Notes: generated by a model not told the origin, from the letters alone. Positions 26,032 to 36,192 are shown, counted from the first letter of the stretch. The stretch: DNA of 64,000 bases from G020353115 sp964389685 (GCA_964389685.1 CAYMFM010000009.1:15001-79000); one strand, 5' to 3'. Numbers and translations: made by a program.

Positions 26032-28098
26032 ATGAAACCAACAGTAAAAGATCAAATCAAACGATTTATTGTATTGATAATGAGCTTTTTATTAATGTAT
26101 GGTTGCCAGCAGAAACAGCCAGTGAATTACCTTGAAGAATCGAATGAAGATTTTGATAAACGAATGGAATGGTGGCGGGATGCCGGATTTGGAATGTTTA
26201 TCCATTGGGGAGCGTATGCTGTTCCCGCAGGAATCTATAAAGGAGAAGAAATACCCGGAATTGGAGAATGGATCATGAATACCGCTCAAATACCCGTTGA
26301 TGAATATGAGGAATATGTGAAACAGTTTAATCCTGAAGATTTTGATGCGAATGAGTGGGTGCAGATTGCAAAAAATGCAGGCATGAAATACATCGTCATT
26401 ACCTCCAAACATCATGACGGTTTTTGCCTGTGGGACTCTGATGTCACTGAATATGATATCATGGATTTCGCCCCGTTCAAAAGGAACATATTAAAGGAGC
26501 TGTCAGAGGCTTGTGAAAAGGAGGGAATCCGCCTGTGCTTCTACCATTCCATTATGGATTGGCATCATCCTGATGCAACCGGTGAAAATTTTGAGAAATA
26601 CAGGGAGGAGTATCTGAAACCACAGGTTAAGGAGCTGATAACGGAATATGGAGATATCGGCGTGATGTGGTTCGATGGGGAATGGATCGAAGAGTGGACG
26701 GAAGAACAGGGTGAAGAACTATACAATTTTATCCGCAACATCAAACCGGAAATGATCATCAATAACCGGGTCGGAAAAGGCAGGATGGGCATGCAGGGAA
26801 TGAATAAAGACCAGACCTATGCCGGTGATTTTGGGACCCCGGAACAGGAAATTCTCGGAACATCATCCACCTTCGACTGGGAATCATGCATGACCATGAA
26901 CAACACATGGGGATTCAAGAAAAATGACCATGACTGGAAATCGGCAAAAGTATTGATCCATAATCTGGTGGATATTGCTGCCAAAGGCGGTAACTACCTG
27001 TTGAATGTCGGTCCTACCGCGGAAGGAATTATTCCACAACCCAGTGTCGACCGCCTGGAAGAAATAGGAGAGTGGATGAAGATCAATGGTGAGGTGATTC
27101 ATGATACCAGAACATTCCCGTTTTATAAAGAGGGCAACGATATCCGACTTGTGTTGAGCAAAGATGGAGAAACAATATATGCAATTGCACTCTCTTGGCC
27201 AGGTGAATCACTTGTCCTGCAAAGTGTTAGACCCGATGAGGGGAGCGAGATCCAATTGCTTGGCTCCAGCCTCCCCATGAACTGGACCGTTCTGGAAAAT
27301 GGAGACCTGGAAATTGAATTACCCGAAAACCTCCGGGAAGAGTCGAACAGACCCTGTAAATACGCATGGACATTCAAGATCAGAGGAGAGGCATTACCCT
27401 TAGCCGATGCACCCGCAATCATTACAGCCCGGAATGAAAGCGGTGAGCAGATCCTGTTCTCCGGAGAAATTGAAGTGCGAATTGAGGGAGCTGAACCGGG
27501 TGTACCCGTGCATTTTACCCTGGATGGTTCAGATCCAACTCCGGCTTCTCCCGAATTTACCACTCCAATCAACCTGGATAAAAGTACGATCCTTACAGCA
27601 AAAGCATTCAAGGATGGAAATAAAGCAAGCTTCACCGGATTTACCGAATTCCTGGATATCGAGGAGGAAGAAGTCCACTGCCTGAATTATGCCTGCTATG
27701 AAGGGGAATGGGAACAGCTCCCTGATTTCAGCCAGCTGGACCCTGTAAGAGAAGGCTATGTTTATCAGATTGGATTACACCAGGTCCATCCCCGTGAAAA
27801 CTATTTTGGGATCGTCTTTAGCGGAAAAATTCACATCAAAGAACCGGGAGAGTATACCTTTTATACCCAATCGGATGATGGCTCCAGACTGTATATTGAT
27901 GGAGAAATGATCGTAGATAATGACGGCCTTCATGGAATGGAAGAAAAAGCAGGCAAGGTTTCGCTGACGAAAGGGCTCCATGATTTAACTGTTAACTATT
28001 TTGAAGCAGGAGGTGGTAATGCCCTTCGGGTGTATATGGAAGGCCCTGGACTTGACAAACAAACCATCCCAAATGAATTACTCAACCATAACTTTTAA
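26032..28098 (+). CDS. Alpha-L-fucosidase, GH29, with HEX_C-like and PA14 domains (third)
   Basis: A 688-residue lipoprotein (signal ending LLMYGC, Cys25). The GH29 barrel covers about residues 40-360, with GFGMFIHWGAYAVPAG at 52-67, TSKHHDGFCLWDS at 124-136 and VMWFDGEW, in which Asp215 is the predicted nucleophile, followed by NYLLNVGPTAEGI. A beta domain follows to about 460, then a chitobiase-C-like repeat (ITARNESG..VHFTLDGSDPTPASP, about 466-540) and a PA14 domain (GEYTFYTQSDDGSRLYIDG, about 560-680), a likely carbohydrate-binding module. This is the most elaborate fucosidase here and heads the fucose operon: GH29, GH116, fucI, fucK. It should generate the L-fucose used by the next genes. 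Confidence 0.93.
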   Translation: MKPTVKDQIKRFIVLIMSFLLMYGCQQKQPVNYLEESNEDFDKRMEWWRDAGFGMFIHWGAYAVPAGIYKGEEIPGIGEWIMNTAQIPVDEYEEYVKQFNPEDFDANEWVQIAKNAGMKYIVITSKHHDGFCLWDSDVTEYDIMDFAPFKRNILKELSEACEKEGIRLCFYHSIMDWHHPDATGENFEKYREEYLKPQVKELITEYGDIGVMWFDGEWIEEWTEEQGEELYNFIRNIKPEMIINNRVGKGRMGMQGMNKDQTYAGDFGTPEQEILGTSSTFDWESCMTMNNTWGFKKNDHDWKSAKVLIHNLVDIAAKGGNYLLNVGPTAEGIIPQPSVDRLEEIGEWMKINGEVIHDTRTFPFYKEGNDIRLVLSKDGETIYAIALSWPGESLVLQSVRPDEGSEIQLLGSSLPMNWTVLENGDLEIELPENLREESNRPCKYAWTFKIRGEALPLADAPAIITARNESGEQILFSGEIEVRIEGAEPGVPVHFTLDGSDPTPASPEFTTPINLDKSTILTAKAFKDGNKASFTGFTEFLDIEEEEVHCLNYACYEGEWEQLPDFSQLDPVREGYVYQIGLHQVHPRENYFGIVFSGKIHIKEPGEYTFYTQSDDGSRLYIDGEMIVDNDGLHGMEEKAGKVSLTKGLHDLTVNYFEAGGGNALRVYMEGPGLDKQTIPNELLNHNF

Positions 28099-28150
28099 TA
28101 TAAAACATTTAACATATAACTCATAACTAGTAACTTATAACTTCCTCTCC

Positions 28151-30757
28151 ATGACTTTTCTGAAAAGGACAGTAACTCTTGCTTTGTTGACGTTGTTTCA
28201 TTTCATGTTGGCCGGACAGGAATATTCAAGCGATTCAGTCATGAAAGAATGGCCCTTTCTTAAACACTACGACCAGGATCATATCGCCCGGATTGCCTTA
28301 CCTATTGGTGGCATTGGAACAGGCACTGTATCACTGGGAGGCAATGGGGCACTGAAAGACTGGGAGATCATGAATCGGCCAGGCAAGGGATTCAGCGGTG
28401 CACCAACAGGGAACAGGGCTCCTTTTCTTGCACTCTTTGTGCAAACAGAAGATGGTAAAAAACACACCACTTCCCTGATGGGACCATTGGAGTATTTTGA
28501 GTATGAACACATGGAGGGTCGCGGAGCAGATAACCATGGATTGCCCCGGTTTCGTGAGTGCAGCTTTGATGCTTCCTATCCCTTTGGAAGAGTTAACCTG
28601 TCAGATCCTGACCTGCCGGTTGATGTGGAGATCTATGCTTTCAATCCCCTGATTCCCGGTGATGCAGACAAAAGCGGAATACCCATTGCTGTTTTCAGGA
28701 TTGTTGTGAAAAACAAGACAGAGCAAAAATTGACAGCATCTGTATGCTGGGTAATGGAAAACTTCATTGGGGAAGACGGGTCAAATATTGCCCAGGATTG
28801 GAAAGGCGACTGGATACCACAGGGAGCCAAAGGAAATGTTAACGAGTTCAGAAAAGATGAACAAATCCAGGGTATCTATATGTATTCAGAAGGAGTGGAA
28901 GCAGGGAATGAAGCCTGGGGCACGATGGCCCTGACTACTCCGGATAATCAACGGATCTCTTACCGGATTTCTTCTGTGCCCGGGGATTGGGGAAACGATC
29001 TCCTGGACTTCTGGGATGATTTCAGTGCCGATGGTGAATTGACCGAAAAAGAGATCCGGGTGGGAGAAACCCCACAGGCATCCCTGTCGGTGAAAGGTGA
29101 GATCGATGGCAGAACAGAAAAAATGTTTACCTATTACCTCACATGGCATTTCCCAAACCGGTATGCATGGGCAAGCGAGCGCGTGGGAAATTATTATACT
29201 ACCCGGTACGATGATGCATGGGATGTGATTAGAAAAGTCTACCCAATATTGCCTGACCTTGAAGCCAAAACCGTTGAATTTGTAACAACATTCCTTCAAA
29301 GTGACTACCCTGAAGTGGTAAAGGAATCCGCTTTGTTTAATGTGAGCACCCTGCGAACCCAGACCTGCTTCAGGACGGAGGATGGACGGCTTTTTGGATG
29401 GGAGGGTTGCATGGATACGCGGGGCTCCTGTTACGGCTCCTGTACGCATGTCTGGAATTATGAACAGGCTACCCCTTTCCTGTTCGGGGAACTGGCAAAA
29501 ACAATGCGTGATATCGAATTCGGTTATGCTACCAGTGAAAATGGGTTGATGAGTTTTCGTGTCATGTTGCCCCTTGAAAAAGCACAACATGCCGCTGTAG
29601 CTGCAGCAGACGGACAGATGGGTACGGTAATGAAAATGTACCGTGACTGGCAGCTTTCCGGAGATGATGACATGCTGAAACGTCTCTGGCCTAACGTAAA
29701 AAAAACCATTGAGTTTTGCTGGATTCCGGGAGGATGGGATGCCGATATGGATGGGGTGATGGAAGGGGCACAGCACAATACTATGGATGTAGAGTATTTC
29801 GGCCCAAATCCCCAGATGGGAATCTGGTACCTCGGAGCACTCAGGGCGACAGAAGAGATGGCGAAACAGATGGGCGATAAACCATTTGCAAAAAAATGCC
29901 AGTCCCTCTTTGCGAATGGCAGCCGGTGGATCGATGAAAACCTGTTCAATGGAGAATACTACGAACAGGAAATCCGGCCGCCCATGAAAAAAGAAAATGT
30001 TGCCCCAAGCCTGATTGTGGGTATGGGCAGCAGCGACCTGACCAGTCCTGATTACCAGCTCGGAAAAGGATGCCTGGTGGATCAACTCGTTGGACAATAC
30101 ATGGCACACATCTGCAACCTGGGGTATCTCGTTGACCGGGACAATGTGAGAACTGCCCTGAACAGCATCCTTAAATACAATCATATGGAATCATTCCACG
30201 ATCATTTTAATAAAATGAGATCGTATGTACTGGGTGAAGAGTCAGGACTGCTGATGGCAAGCTACCCGAATGAACGCCCGGAAATTCCATTTCCCTATTT
30301 CACAGAAGTGATGACCGGGTTTGAATACACTGCAGCGGTGGGTATGTTGTTCGAAGGACAGCTTGGAAATGGAATAAAATGCATTCAGGATGTGAGGGAT
30401 CGGTACGATGGCAAAAAACGAAACCCATTCAATGAAGCCGAATGCGGACACCATTATGCCAGAGCCATGGCAAGTTGGGCGGAGGTCATTGCCTTGTCCG
30501 GATTCCACTACTCCGGTGTTGAAAAAACCATACAGTTCAAAGCATTTAAAGGCAACTATTTCTGGTCGAACGGCTATGCTTGGGGTACTGTCTCTATCCG
30601 GGATTATAGTGACAGGAAAAAACTGGAATTCAGTGTTTTATCCGGGACTGTTGCGATCCGCACATTCAGCCTGAAAAGTTACGGGAGCTATGAATTCAAA
30701 GAAGAAAAGATGCTTCAACCCGGTGATACTTTATCTTTTGAAATAAAAAGAGATTAA
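28151..30757 (+). CDS. GH116-family glycosidase (DUF608 / GBA2-like)
   Basis: An 868-residue exported enzyme with a signal peptide of about 22 residues ending FMLAGQ. The N-terminal domain opens with IALPIGGIGTGTVSLGGNGALKDWEIMNRPGKG, the diagnostic start of the GBA2_N/DUF608 region. The C-terminal (alpha/alpha)6 barrel contains DMDGVMEGAQHNTMDVEYFGPN, in which Glu538 and Asp546 are conserved-looking, and later GEESGLLMASYPNERPEIPFPY and NPFNEAECGHHYARAMASW. GH116 members include beta-glucosidases, beta-xylosidases and N-acetylglucosaminidases; the substrate is not decided here. It starts 52 bases after the fucosidase across a low-complexity aacttata tract and ends 26 bases before fucI, so it is part of the fucose operon. 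Confidence 0.88.
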   Translation: MTFLKRTVTLALLTLFHFMLAGQEYSSDSVMKEWPFLKHYDQDHIARIALPIGGIGTGTVSLGGNGALKDWEIMNRPGKGFSGAPTGNRAPFLALFVQTEDGKKHTTSLMGPLEYFEYEHMEGRGADNHGLPRFRECSFDASYPFGRVNLSDPDLPVDVEIYAFNPLIPGDADKSGIPIAVFRIVVKNKTEQKLTASVCWVMENFIGEDGSNIAQDWKGDWIPQGAKGNVNEFRKDEQIQGIYMYSEGVEAGNEAWGTMALTTPDNQRISYRISSVPGDWGNDLLDFWDDFSADGELTEKEIRVGETPQASLSVKGEIDGRTEKMFTYYLTWHFPNRYAWASERVGNYYTTRYDDAWDVIRKVYPILPDLEAKTVEFVTTFLQSDYPEVVKESALFNVSTLRTQTCFRTEDGRLFGWEGCMDTRGSCYGSCTHVWNYEQATPFLFGELAKTMRDIEFGYATSENGLMSFRVMLPLEKAQHAAVAAADGQMGTVMKMYRDWQLSGDDDMLKRLWPNVKKTIEFCWIPGGWDADMDGVMEGAQHNTMDVEYFGPNPQMGIWYLGALRATEEMAKQMGDKPFAKKCQSLFANGSRWIDENLFNGEYYEQEIRPPMKKENVAPSLIVGMGSSDLTSPDYQLGKGCLVDQLVGQYMAHICNLGYLVDRDNVRTALNSILKYNHMESFHDHFNKMRSYVLGEESGLLMASYPNERPEIPFPYFTEVMTGFEYTAAVGMLFEGQLGNGIKCIQDVRDRYDGKKRNPFNEAECGHHYARAMASWAEVIALSGFHYSGVEKTIQFKAFKGNYFWSNGYAWGTVSIRDYSDRKKLEFSVLSGTVAIRTFSLKSYGSYEFKEEKMLQPGDTLSFEIKRD

Positions 30758-30783
30758 TAACCATATAAATAAAACCGTTTATT

Positions 30784-32592
30784 ATGAATACAAAATTTCC
30801 GGTAAATCCTCCCACAAAAAGATTGCGGGGGAGTTTACCAAAAGTTGGCATTCGCCCTGTGATCGATGGCAGACGGCAGGGTGTTCGTGAATCTCTTGAG
30901 GATCAGACAATGAATATGGCAAAGGCAGCAGCTGATCTGATCACTGAAAACCTGCGGCATGCCAATGGACTTCCGGTTGAATGTATCATCGCCGATACAA
31001 CCATCGGAAGATTTGCGGAGGCGGCAGAATGTGCCGAAAAATTTGCGCGGGAGGGAGTGGAAGTTTCCCTCACCGTAACACCCTGCTGGTGCTACGGTAC
31101 TGAAGTGATGGATACAGATCCTCTGATACCCAAAGCTGTCTGGGGATTCAACGGCACCGAGCGACCCGGTGCAGTCTACCTGGCAGCAGCACTCGCAGGA
31201 TATAACCAGAAGGGCCTTCCTACTTTTGGGATTTATGGCCGGGATGTCCAGGATCAGGATGATACAACAGTTCCGGATGATGTGAAAGAGAAGATCCTGA
31301 ATTTTGTCCGGGCAGGCCTGGCCGTGGCAGAGATGAAAGGTAAGGCTTACCTCGCTATGGGAGGAGTATCCATGGGTATCGCCGGATCAATGGTCGACCA
31401 GGAATTCTTCCTCGATTACCTGGGAATGAGATCCGAAATGGTCGATATGAGTGAATTCATTCGCCGGATCGACCGCGAGATCTATGATAAAGAGGAGTTT
31501 AAACATGCCCTGGAATGGGTTAAAAAATACTGTAAGGAAGGCACAGATGAAAATCCGGAACAGATGCAGGCTTCCAGAGAGAGGAAAGACTATGAATGGG
31601 AAATGGTGGTGAAAATGACCATCATTGCACGGGATATGATGATCGGTAATCCCAAATTAGCCGAATTGGGATACGGGGAGGAAGCTGCCGGATTCAATGC
31701 CCTGGTATCCGGATTCCAGGGACAACGGCAATGGACCGACCATTTTCCGAATGGAGACTTCATGGAAGCAATGCTCAACTCTTCATTTGACTGGAATGGT
31801 ATCCGTGAGGCATTTATCATGGCTACGGAAAACGATAGCCTCAACGGCGTTTCGATGATGTTCGGCCACCTGCTTACCAATACATCCCAGATATTTTCCG
31901 ATGTAAGAACCTACTGGAGCCCGGAAGCCGTAAAACGAGTTACGGGTAAAACATTGCAGGGAATAGCTGAACAGGGTATCATTCACCTCATCAACAGCGG
32001 TTCGACAACCCTCGATGCCACCGGGCAGATGAAAAAATCCGGCAAATCGATCATGAAACCGTTCTGGGAAATTACCGGTGAAGATGTTGAAAAATGCCTG
32101 AAGGAAACCGTGTGGAGCCCGGCTAACCAGGGTTATTTCAGGGGCGGGGGATTCTCCTCGAACTTCAATACGGTCGGGGAAATGCCTGTAACCATGTCAC
32201 GGGTGAACCTGGTGAAAGGAATCGGCCCCGTATTGCAGATCGCTGAAGGGTATACCGTGGATCTTGATGCAAAAGTCCATGAAATACTCGATCTGAGAAC
32301 GGACCCAACCTGGCCAACAACCTGGTTCGTGCCTAACCTCACCAGAAAGGGAGTCTTCCGCAATGTCTATTCCGTCATGGCTAACTGGGGTGCCAATCAT
32401 GGCGCGATCAGCTATGGTCATATCGGGGATCGTCTGATCACTCTCGCTTCAATGTTGAGAATTCCGGTGAACATGCACAATGTTCCTGAAACACGGATCT
32501 TCCGGCCAAGTGCATGGGGAATGTTCGGTACGGATAACCCCGAAGGAGCTGATTTCAGGGCATGCAAGGCATACGGACCACTGTATGGATGA
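30784..32592 (+). CDS. fucI: L-fucose isomerase
   Basis: A 602-residue cytoplasmic isomerase converting L-fucose to L-fuculose, Mn-dependent. Length is near that of E. coli FucI (591). The family pattern is strong from the N terminus (LPKVGIRPVIDGRRQGVRESLEDQTM) through VTPCWCYGTEVMDTDP and FGIYGRDVQDQDDTTVP. The three metal ligands map to Glu349 (MATENDSLNG), Asp373 (IFSDVRTYWSP) and His539 (WGANHGAISYGH). D-arabinose may also be accepted, as known for the family. It is followed by fuculokinase, so the pair makes L-fuculose 1-phosphate from the fucose released by the GH29 enzymes. Confidence 0.96.
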   Translation: MNTKFPVNPPTKRLRGSLPKVGIRPVIDGRRQGVRESLEDQTMNMAKAAADLITENLRHANGLPVECIIADTTIGRFAEAAECAEKFAREGVEVSLTVTPCWCYGTEVMDTDPLIPKAVWGFNGTERPGAVYLAAALAGYNQKGLPTFGIYGRDVQDQDDTTVPDDVKEKILNFVRAGLAVAEMKGKAYLAMGGVSMGIAGSMVDQEFFLDYLGMRSEMVDMSEFIRRIDREIYDKEEFKHALEWVKKYCKEGTDENPEQMQASRERKDYEWEMVVKMTIIARDMMIGNPKLAELGYGEEAAGFNALVSGFQGQRQWTDHFPNGDFMEAMLNSSFDWNGIREAFIMATENDSLNGVSMMFGHLLTNTSQIFSDVRTYWSPEAVKRVTGKTLQGIAEQGIIHLINSGSTTLDATGQMKKSGKSIMKPFWEITGEDVEKCLKETVWSPANQGYFRGGGFSSNFNTVGEMPVTMSRVNLVKGIGPVLQIAEGYTVDLDAKVHEILDLRTDPTWPTTWFVPNLTRKGVFRNVYSVMANWGANHGAISYGHIGDRLITLASMLRIPVNMHNVPETRIFRPSAWGMFGTDNPEGADFRACKAYGPLYG

Positions 32593-32594
32593 AG

Positions 32595-32705
32595 ATGAAT
32601 GAATGCCTTAAATGCCTTGAATGCCTTAATTGCCTCAAATACGTTTAAATTTTTAGTAGTATTTACTATTAACAATTAACAGATAACAATTAACAACAAT
32701 TTCAA
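32595..32705 (+). repeat. Short tandem words between fucI and fucK
   Basis: Imperfect tandem copies of aatgcctta/aatgccttg at 32600-32640, followed by an aacaattaac tract (32668-32700). No ORF or clear terminator is present. Confidence 0.5.
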
Positions 32706-32757
32706 CTCAACGTTAAGGTGTAAGAAGTAGAGTAGATAACAGATTAGATACCATGAG

Positions 32758-34227
32758 ATGATGGAAAAAATTGTTTTGGTTCTCGACTGCGGAGCTACGA
32801 ATGTGCGGGTTATTGCTATTGATGAAACGGGAACCATAAAGGCAATACACAGTGTGCCAAATGCCACCGAGCCCGACCCGGAATATCCGGAATACAGGAT
32901 ATGGAATGTGGGTAAGATATGGGATAAATTCAAAACCTGCATCAATGCCGTGTTGCAAAACGTCAACAAATTAGATGTAGCAGCCCTTACGGTCACTGCC
33001 TTTGGTGTCGATGGTGCACCATTTAAACGAACCGGGCAAATGCTCTATCCGGTGATATCCTGGCAATGCGAAAGAACACCACCCATTATGGAAAATATCG
33101 GGAAGTATATTCCATTAGCGCATCTTTTCCGGATTAATGGAGTACAACCTTTTGGATTCAATACCATAAACAAGCTGATATGGCTGAAGGAAAACAGGCC
33201 GGAAATCCTGGAAGAGATGGACCATTTCCTCTTCCTCCCATCCATATTCCTCTATTTTCTCGCCGGTGAGATGGTAAACGACACATCCATGGCAGGCACT
33301 TCGATGATGACGGACCTGCACAACCGGCAGTTTTCCGATGAAATAACAGAAGCCATTGGAGTGAATAAGGAGAAGTTTTATCCTGTTGTAGAACCCGGTA
33401 CAATGGTTGGAAAAATAACGTCTGCAGCTGCTCGTGAAACGGGATTGCCTGCCGGTATTCCGGTTGTCGCAGCAGGGCATGACACGCAATTTGCCATTTT
33501 TGGGGCGGGAGCAGATGAAAATATCCCGGTATTGAGTTCAGGTACATGGGAGATACTGATGGTGAGGGCAAGAGAGGTTATGCCGGATGAGGAACTGTTG
33601 CGGCAGGGCGTGACCACTGAACTGGATCCATTGCCCGGTTTATACAATATGGGTGTCCAATGGATCGCCTCGGGCGCCATCGAATGGATCAAAAAGCTGT
33701 TCTTCCTGGATGTGATCGAGGGAAGCAATGTTTATGATTTCATGGTGGGAGAGGCCCTGGCAGTACCTCCCGGAAGCAATGGAGTCAGGATTAATCCTGC
33801 ATTTTACCCGGTACCTGGCAGTCAGCAACCTGGAACCATTACGGGAATTAACCTGAATACAGAACGGGGAGAGGTTTTTCGAGCTGTTCTCGAGGCGCTG
33901 TCATGCAAAACAAGGATGGGACTCGAGACCCTTCAAAAGGCAGGCGGTTTTAATGCCGATTCCCTGATCTGTGTTGGTGGGGGAACGAAAAACAGGTTGT
34001 GGAACCGGATCCGTGCTGATGTGTTTGGCATTCCCGTCAGGATCATTGAACAGAAAGAGACCACCGTGCTGGGTGCTGCACTGTTTGCCTTGTCCGGGAT
34101 CGGTCACTACGCTTCAGCCATGGAAGCCCGCTCAAGAATCTGCTACTCAGGAGAGACCTTTACCCCCGGAGAAGATGCCCCCCTCTACGATCAATTGTTT
34201 AAGGAGTATTCGGCTATTTTGAAATAA
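32758..34227 (+). CDS. fucK: L-fuculokinase (FGGY family)
   Basis: A 489-residue cytoplasmic kinase making L-fuculose 1-phosphate. It tracks E. coli FucK closely: VLVLDCGATNVRVIAID at the ATP-binding start, TAFGVDGAPF, YPVISWQCERTPP, WLKENRPEILEEMDHFLFLPS, DTSMAGTSMMTDL, AGHDTQFAIFGAGADENIPVLSSGTWEILMVR and CVGGGTKNRLWNRIRADVFGIPV. The second Met (32761) is an equally possible start. It is separated from fucI by 165 bases with short tandem repeats. No dedicated fuculose-phosphate aldolase (FucA) follows. The aldolase-SDR fusion at 42635 is the only candidate in the window. Confidence 0.93.
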   Translation: MMEKIVLVLDCGATNVRVIAIDETGTIKAIHSVPNATEPDPEYPEYRIWNVGKIWDKFKTCINAVLQNVNKLDVAALTVTAFGVDGAPFKRTGQMLYPVISWQCERTPPIMENIGKYIPLAHLFRINGVQPFGFNTINKLIWLKENRPEILEEMDHFLFLPSIFLYFLAGEMVNDTSMAGTSMMTDLHNRQFSDEITEAIGVNKEKFYPVVEPGTMVGKITSAAARETGLPAGIPVVAAGHDTQFAIFGAGADENIPVLSSGTWEILMVRAREVMPDEELLRQGVTTELDPLPGLYNMGVQWIASGAIEWIKKLFFLDVIEGSNVYDFMVGEALAVPPGSNGVRINPAFYPVPGSQQPGTITGINLNTERGEVFRAVLEALSCKTRMGLETLQKAGGFNADSLICVGGGTKNRLWNRIRADVFGIPVRIIEQKETTVLGAALFALSGIGHYASAMEARSRICYSGETFTPGEDAPLYDQLFKEYSAILK

Positions 34228-34358
34228 ATCATTAAATAAAATTCGTTTCTGCATTTGGGAGAATCCTGAAAAATGGGCAGAAGACCAATTGAATCCTTAT
34301 ATAGCACAATAGAAGTCGATTCAAGCATTTAAAATCGCTCTCTTTATAAAAAACTGTT

Positions 34359-34685
34359 ATGAAAAAAAATCTGTTTGTCTTCGCCGTGGCAATGACCCTT
34401 ATATGCGGCTGCCAGAACAATAAAGCAGTGTCAGAGCTTGAAGAACTCCAGGCTCAAATCGCCGTTGAAGAACAGAATAAATCGGTTGTTTACAAATGGC
34501 TGCAGGAAGTCAATAATGAAAATTTCGAACAGCTGCTCAGTGAATTGTGGACAGCGGACGCTAAGCAATATTTCAATTCCAGCTCTGAATCCGTGGACTT
34601 TGAAGCGTTTATACAAATGATCAATCAGTTATATCAACAATACCCCATACTTCGAAATGGAATTTACAACAATCCCAAAAATTGA
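34359..34685 (+). pseudogene. Truncated small lipoprotein (possible SnoaL/NTF2-like remnant)
   Basis: A 108-residue frame with a good lipoprotein signal (VAMTLICGC, Cys19) and a mature start resembling SnoaL-like proteins (NKSVVYKWLQEVNNENFEQLLSELWTADAKQYF). Such domains normally run about 130 residues, but this one stops after about 80 and its last codons overlap the start of the adenosine deaminase-like gene by 29 bases. It looks like the 5' part of a gene cut off by a rearrangement, although a genuinely short lipoprotein cannot be excluded. The 130 bases upstream (34228-34358) hold nothing recognisable. Confidence 0.5.
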
Positions 34686-35652
34686 AAATCACCTGCACCT
34701 GGAAGGAGCAATTCCCTATAAAGCCCTGTGGCAATTAATTGAAAAGTATGGTGGAGATGAAACGGTTCATAACCTGGATCAACTGAAAGAGAAATTTGTA
34801 TACCGGGATTTTAACCATTTCATCGAAATGTGGGTGTGGAAAAACCAGTTCATCAGGGAATATGAAGATTTCGTTTTCATCTCAGAAGCCGTATTCTCGG
34901 ATCTGGTCAAACAAAACGTTAACTATGCAGAGATTTTTATATCACCATCTCTATTTAAGGACAAACTTTCTGCACAAAAGATAATTGAGGCAATTTCCCT
35001 CAGCATTCATAAAGTATCCGGAATAAAAATAAACCTGATTGTGGATCTGGTACGTGATTACGGACCGGAAGAGGAGATCAAAACACTCTTTGAGATCAAT
35101 GAAGTGAAAAACCTGGGTGTTATTGGAATAGGTATTGGAGGAACAGAAAACAAATATCCGGCAGGATTATTTATTAACGTATATGAAAAGGCACGAAAAT
35201 TTGGATTTAGGACAACTGCTCATGCCGGTGAGGCTTCCGGACCTGAAAGCATCTGGTCGGCAATTCATGATTTGCAGGTCGACAGGATAGGACACGGCAC
35301 AAGAGCTGTTGAAGACCTGAAATTGTTAGAATATCTTTCAGAGCACAAAATTCCTGTTGAATTGTGCGTGCTGTCCAATTTACGTACCCGGGTTATTCAT
35401 TCAATTGAAGAGCATCCGGTAAAAACCTTTATTGAGAAAAAGATCCCGGTTTCAATTAATACGGATGACCCGAAGATGTTTGGAAATTCGCTCGCTGAAG
35501 AGTACCAAACGTTACATGATGTATTCAACTATTCACATGAGAAAATCCATACGATTATTCTGAATTCAATTGATACCATGTGGCTGGATGAACAGGAGAA
35601 GAATGAATTGGTTAAGGAGTTTAAGCAAGAGTTTAAAAAAATCGAACACTAA
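34657..35652 (+). CDS. Adenosine deaminase family protein
   Basis: A 331-residue cytoplasmic metal-dependent deaminase of the amidohydrolase superfamily. Zinc and catalytic motifs are all visible: NHLHLEGA (His12, His14), TAHAGEASGPESIWSAI (His and catalytic Glu region), RIGHGTRAVED and the SINTDDPKMFG Asp pair. Length fits adenosine deaminase. Adenosine to inosine is the likely reaction, but adenine or other aminopurine specificity is possible. The start overlaps the preceding truncated frame. No purine operon surrounds it. Confidence 0.88.
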   Translation: MEFTTIPKIENHLHLEGAIPYKALWQLIEKYGGDETVHNLDQLKEKFVYRDFNHFIEMWVWKNQFIREYEDFVFISEAVFSDLVKQNVNYAEIFISPSLFKDKLSAQKIIEAISLSIHKVSGIKINLIVDLVRDYGPEEEIKTLFEINEVKNLGVIGIGIGGTENKYPAGLFINVYEKARKFGFRTTAHAGEASGPESIWSAIHDLQVDRIGHGTRAVEDLKLLEYLSEHKIPVELCVLSNLRTRVIHSIEEHPVKTFIEKKIPVSINTDDPKMFGNSLAEEYQTLHDVFNYSHEKIHTIILNSIDTMWLDEQEKNELVKEFKQEFKKIEH

Positions 35653-35685
35653 TAGAACTGTATCCCGGGTCTTTTTTGAAAAACG

Positions 35686-36192
35686 ATGAATTCTCAAATC
35701 AGTAAGAAACAGGAAGAGAAAACCTTTCTTAACTACTTCTCGCAAGCATACCCTGATTTCCCAAAAGGAAGAATAATTGATATTACAGAAAAGATAGCAG
35801 TTGATATCCGGAAACACAGCATGGGAATTGATAGAAAATCTATTTTTCAGATTAATATCCAAAACCCAATAGCAAAGGACCATGTGGATTTGATTCAAGG
35901 TATCTACCACCCCAATGTTACAACATCTTATTGGGGTACTGCCGGTGGGTATTTTGTGCCACCCCTATCCAGAGAATATCTTATCCAAAAGATTAGATCC
36001 AAGGAAGATAAACTACCATTATATCAGAAAAAAAAGCTAAGTAAGTTGTGGCTGATTATTGTAACAGACAGTTTTCAAAGATCAACCGCTTTTAATATCG
36101 ATAATCAGATTGAAGCATGGTATATAGAATCACGATTTGATAAGGTGTTTTTGTTTGAAGTGATCGGCAATAATGTCTATGTTATAAAATAA
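35686..36192 (+). CDS. Hypothetical protein
   Basis: A 168-residue protein with no signal peptide or membrane segment. It begins with a charged helix (SKKQEEKTFLNYFSQAYPDFPKGRI), has IDITEKIAVDIRKHSMGIDRKSIFQI and a C-terminal LWLIIVTDSFQRSTAFNIDNQIEAWYIESRFDKVFLFEVIGNNVYVIK region. The last part looks like a nuclease- or receptor-type alpha/beta core, but I do not recognise a family. It starts 33 bases after the deaminase gene on the same strand. Confidence 0.6.
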   Translation: MNSQISKKQEEKTFLNYFSQAYPDFPKGRIIDITEKIAVDIRKHSMGIDRKSIFQINIQNPIAKDHVDLIQGIYHPNVTTSYWGTAGGYFVPPLSREYLIQKIRSKEDKLPLYQKKKLSKLWLIIVTDSFQRSTAFNIDNQIEAWYIESRFDKVFLFEVIGNNVYVIK

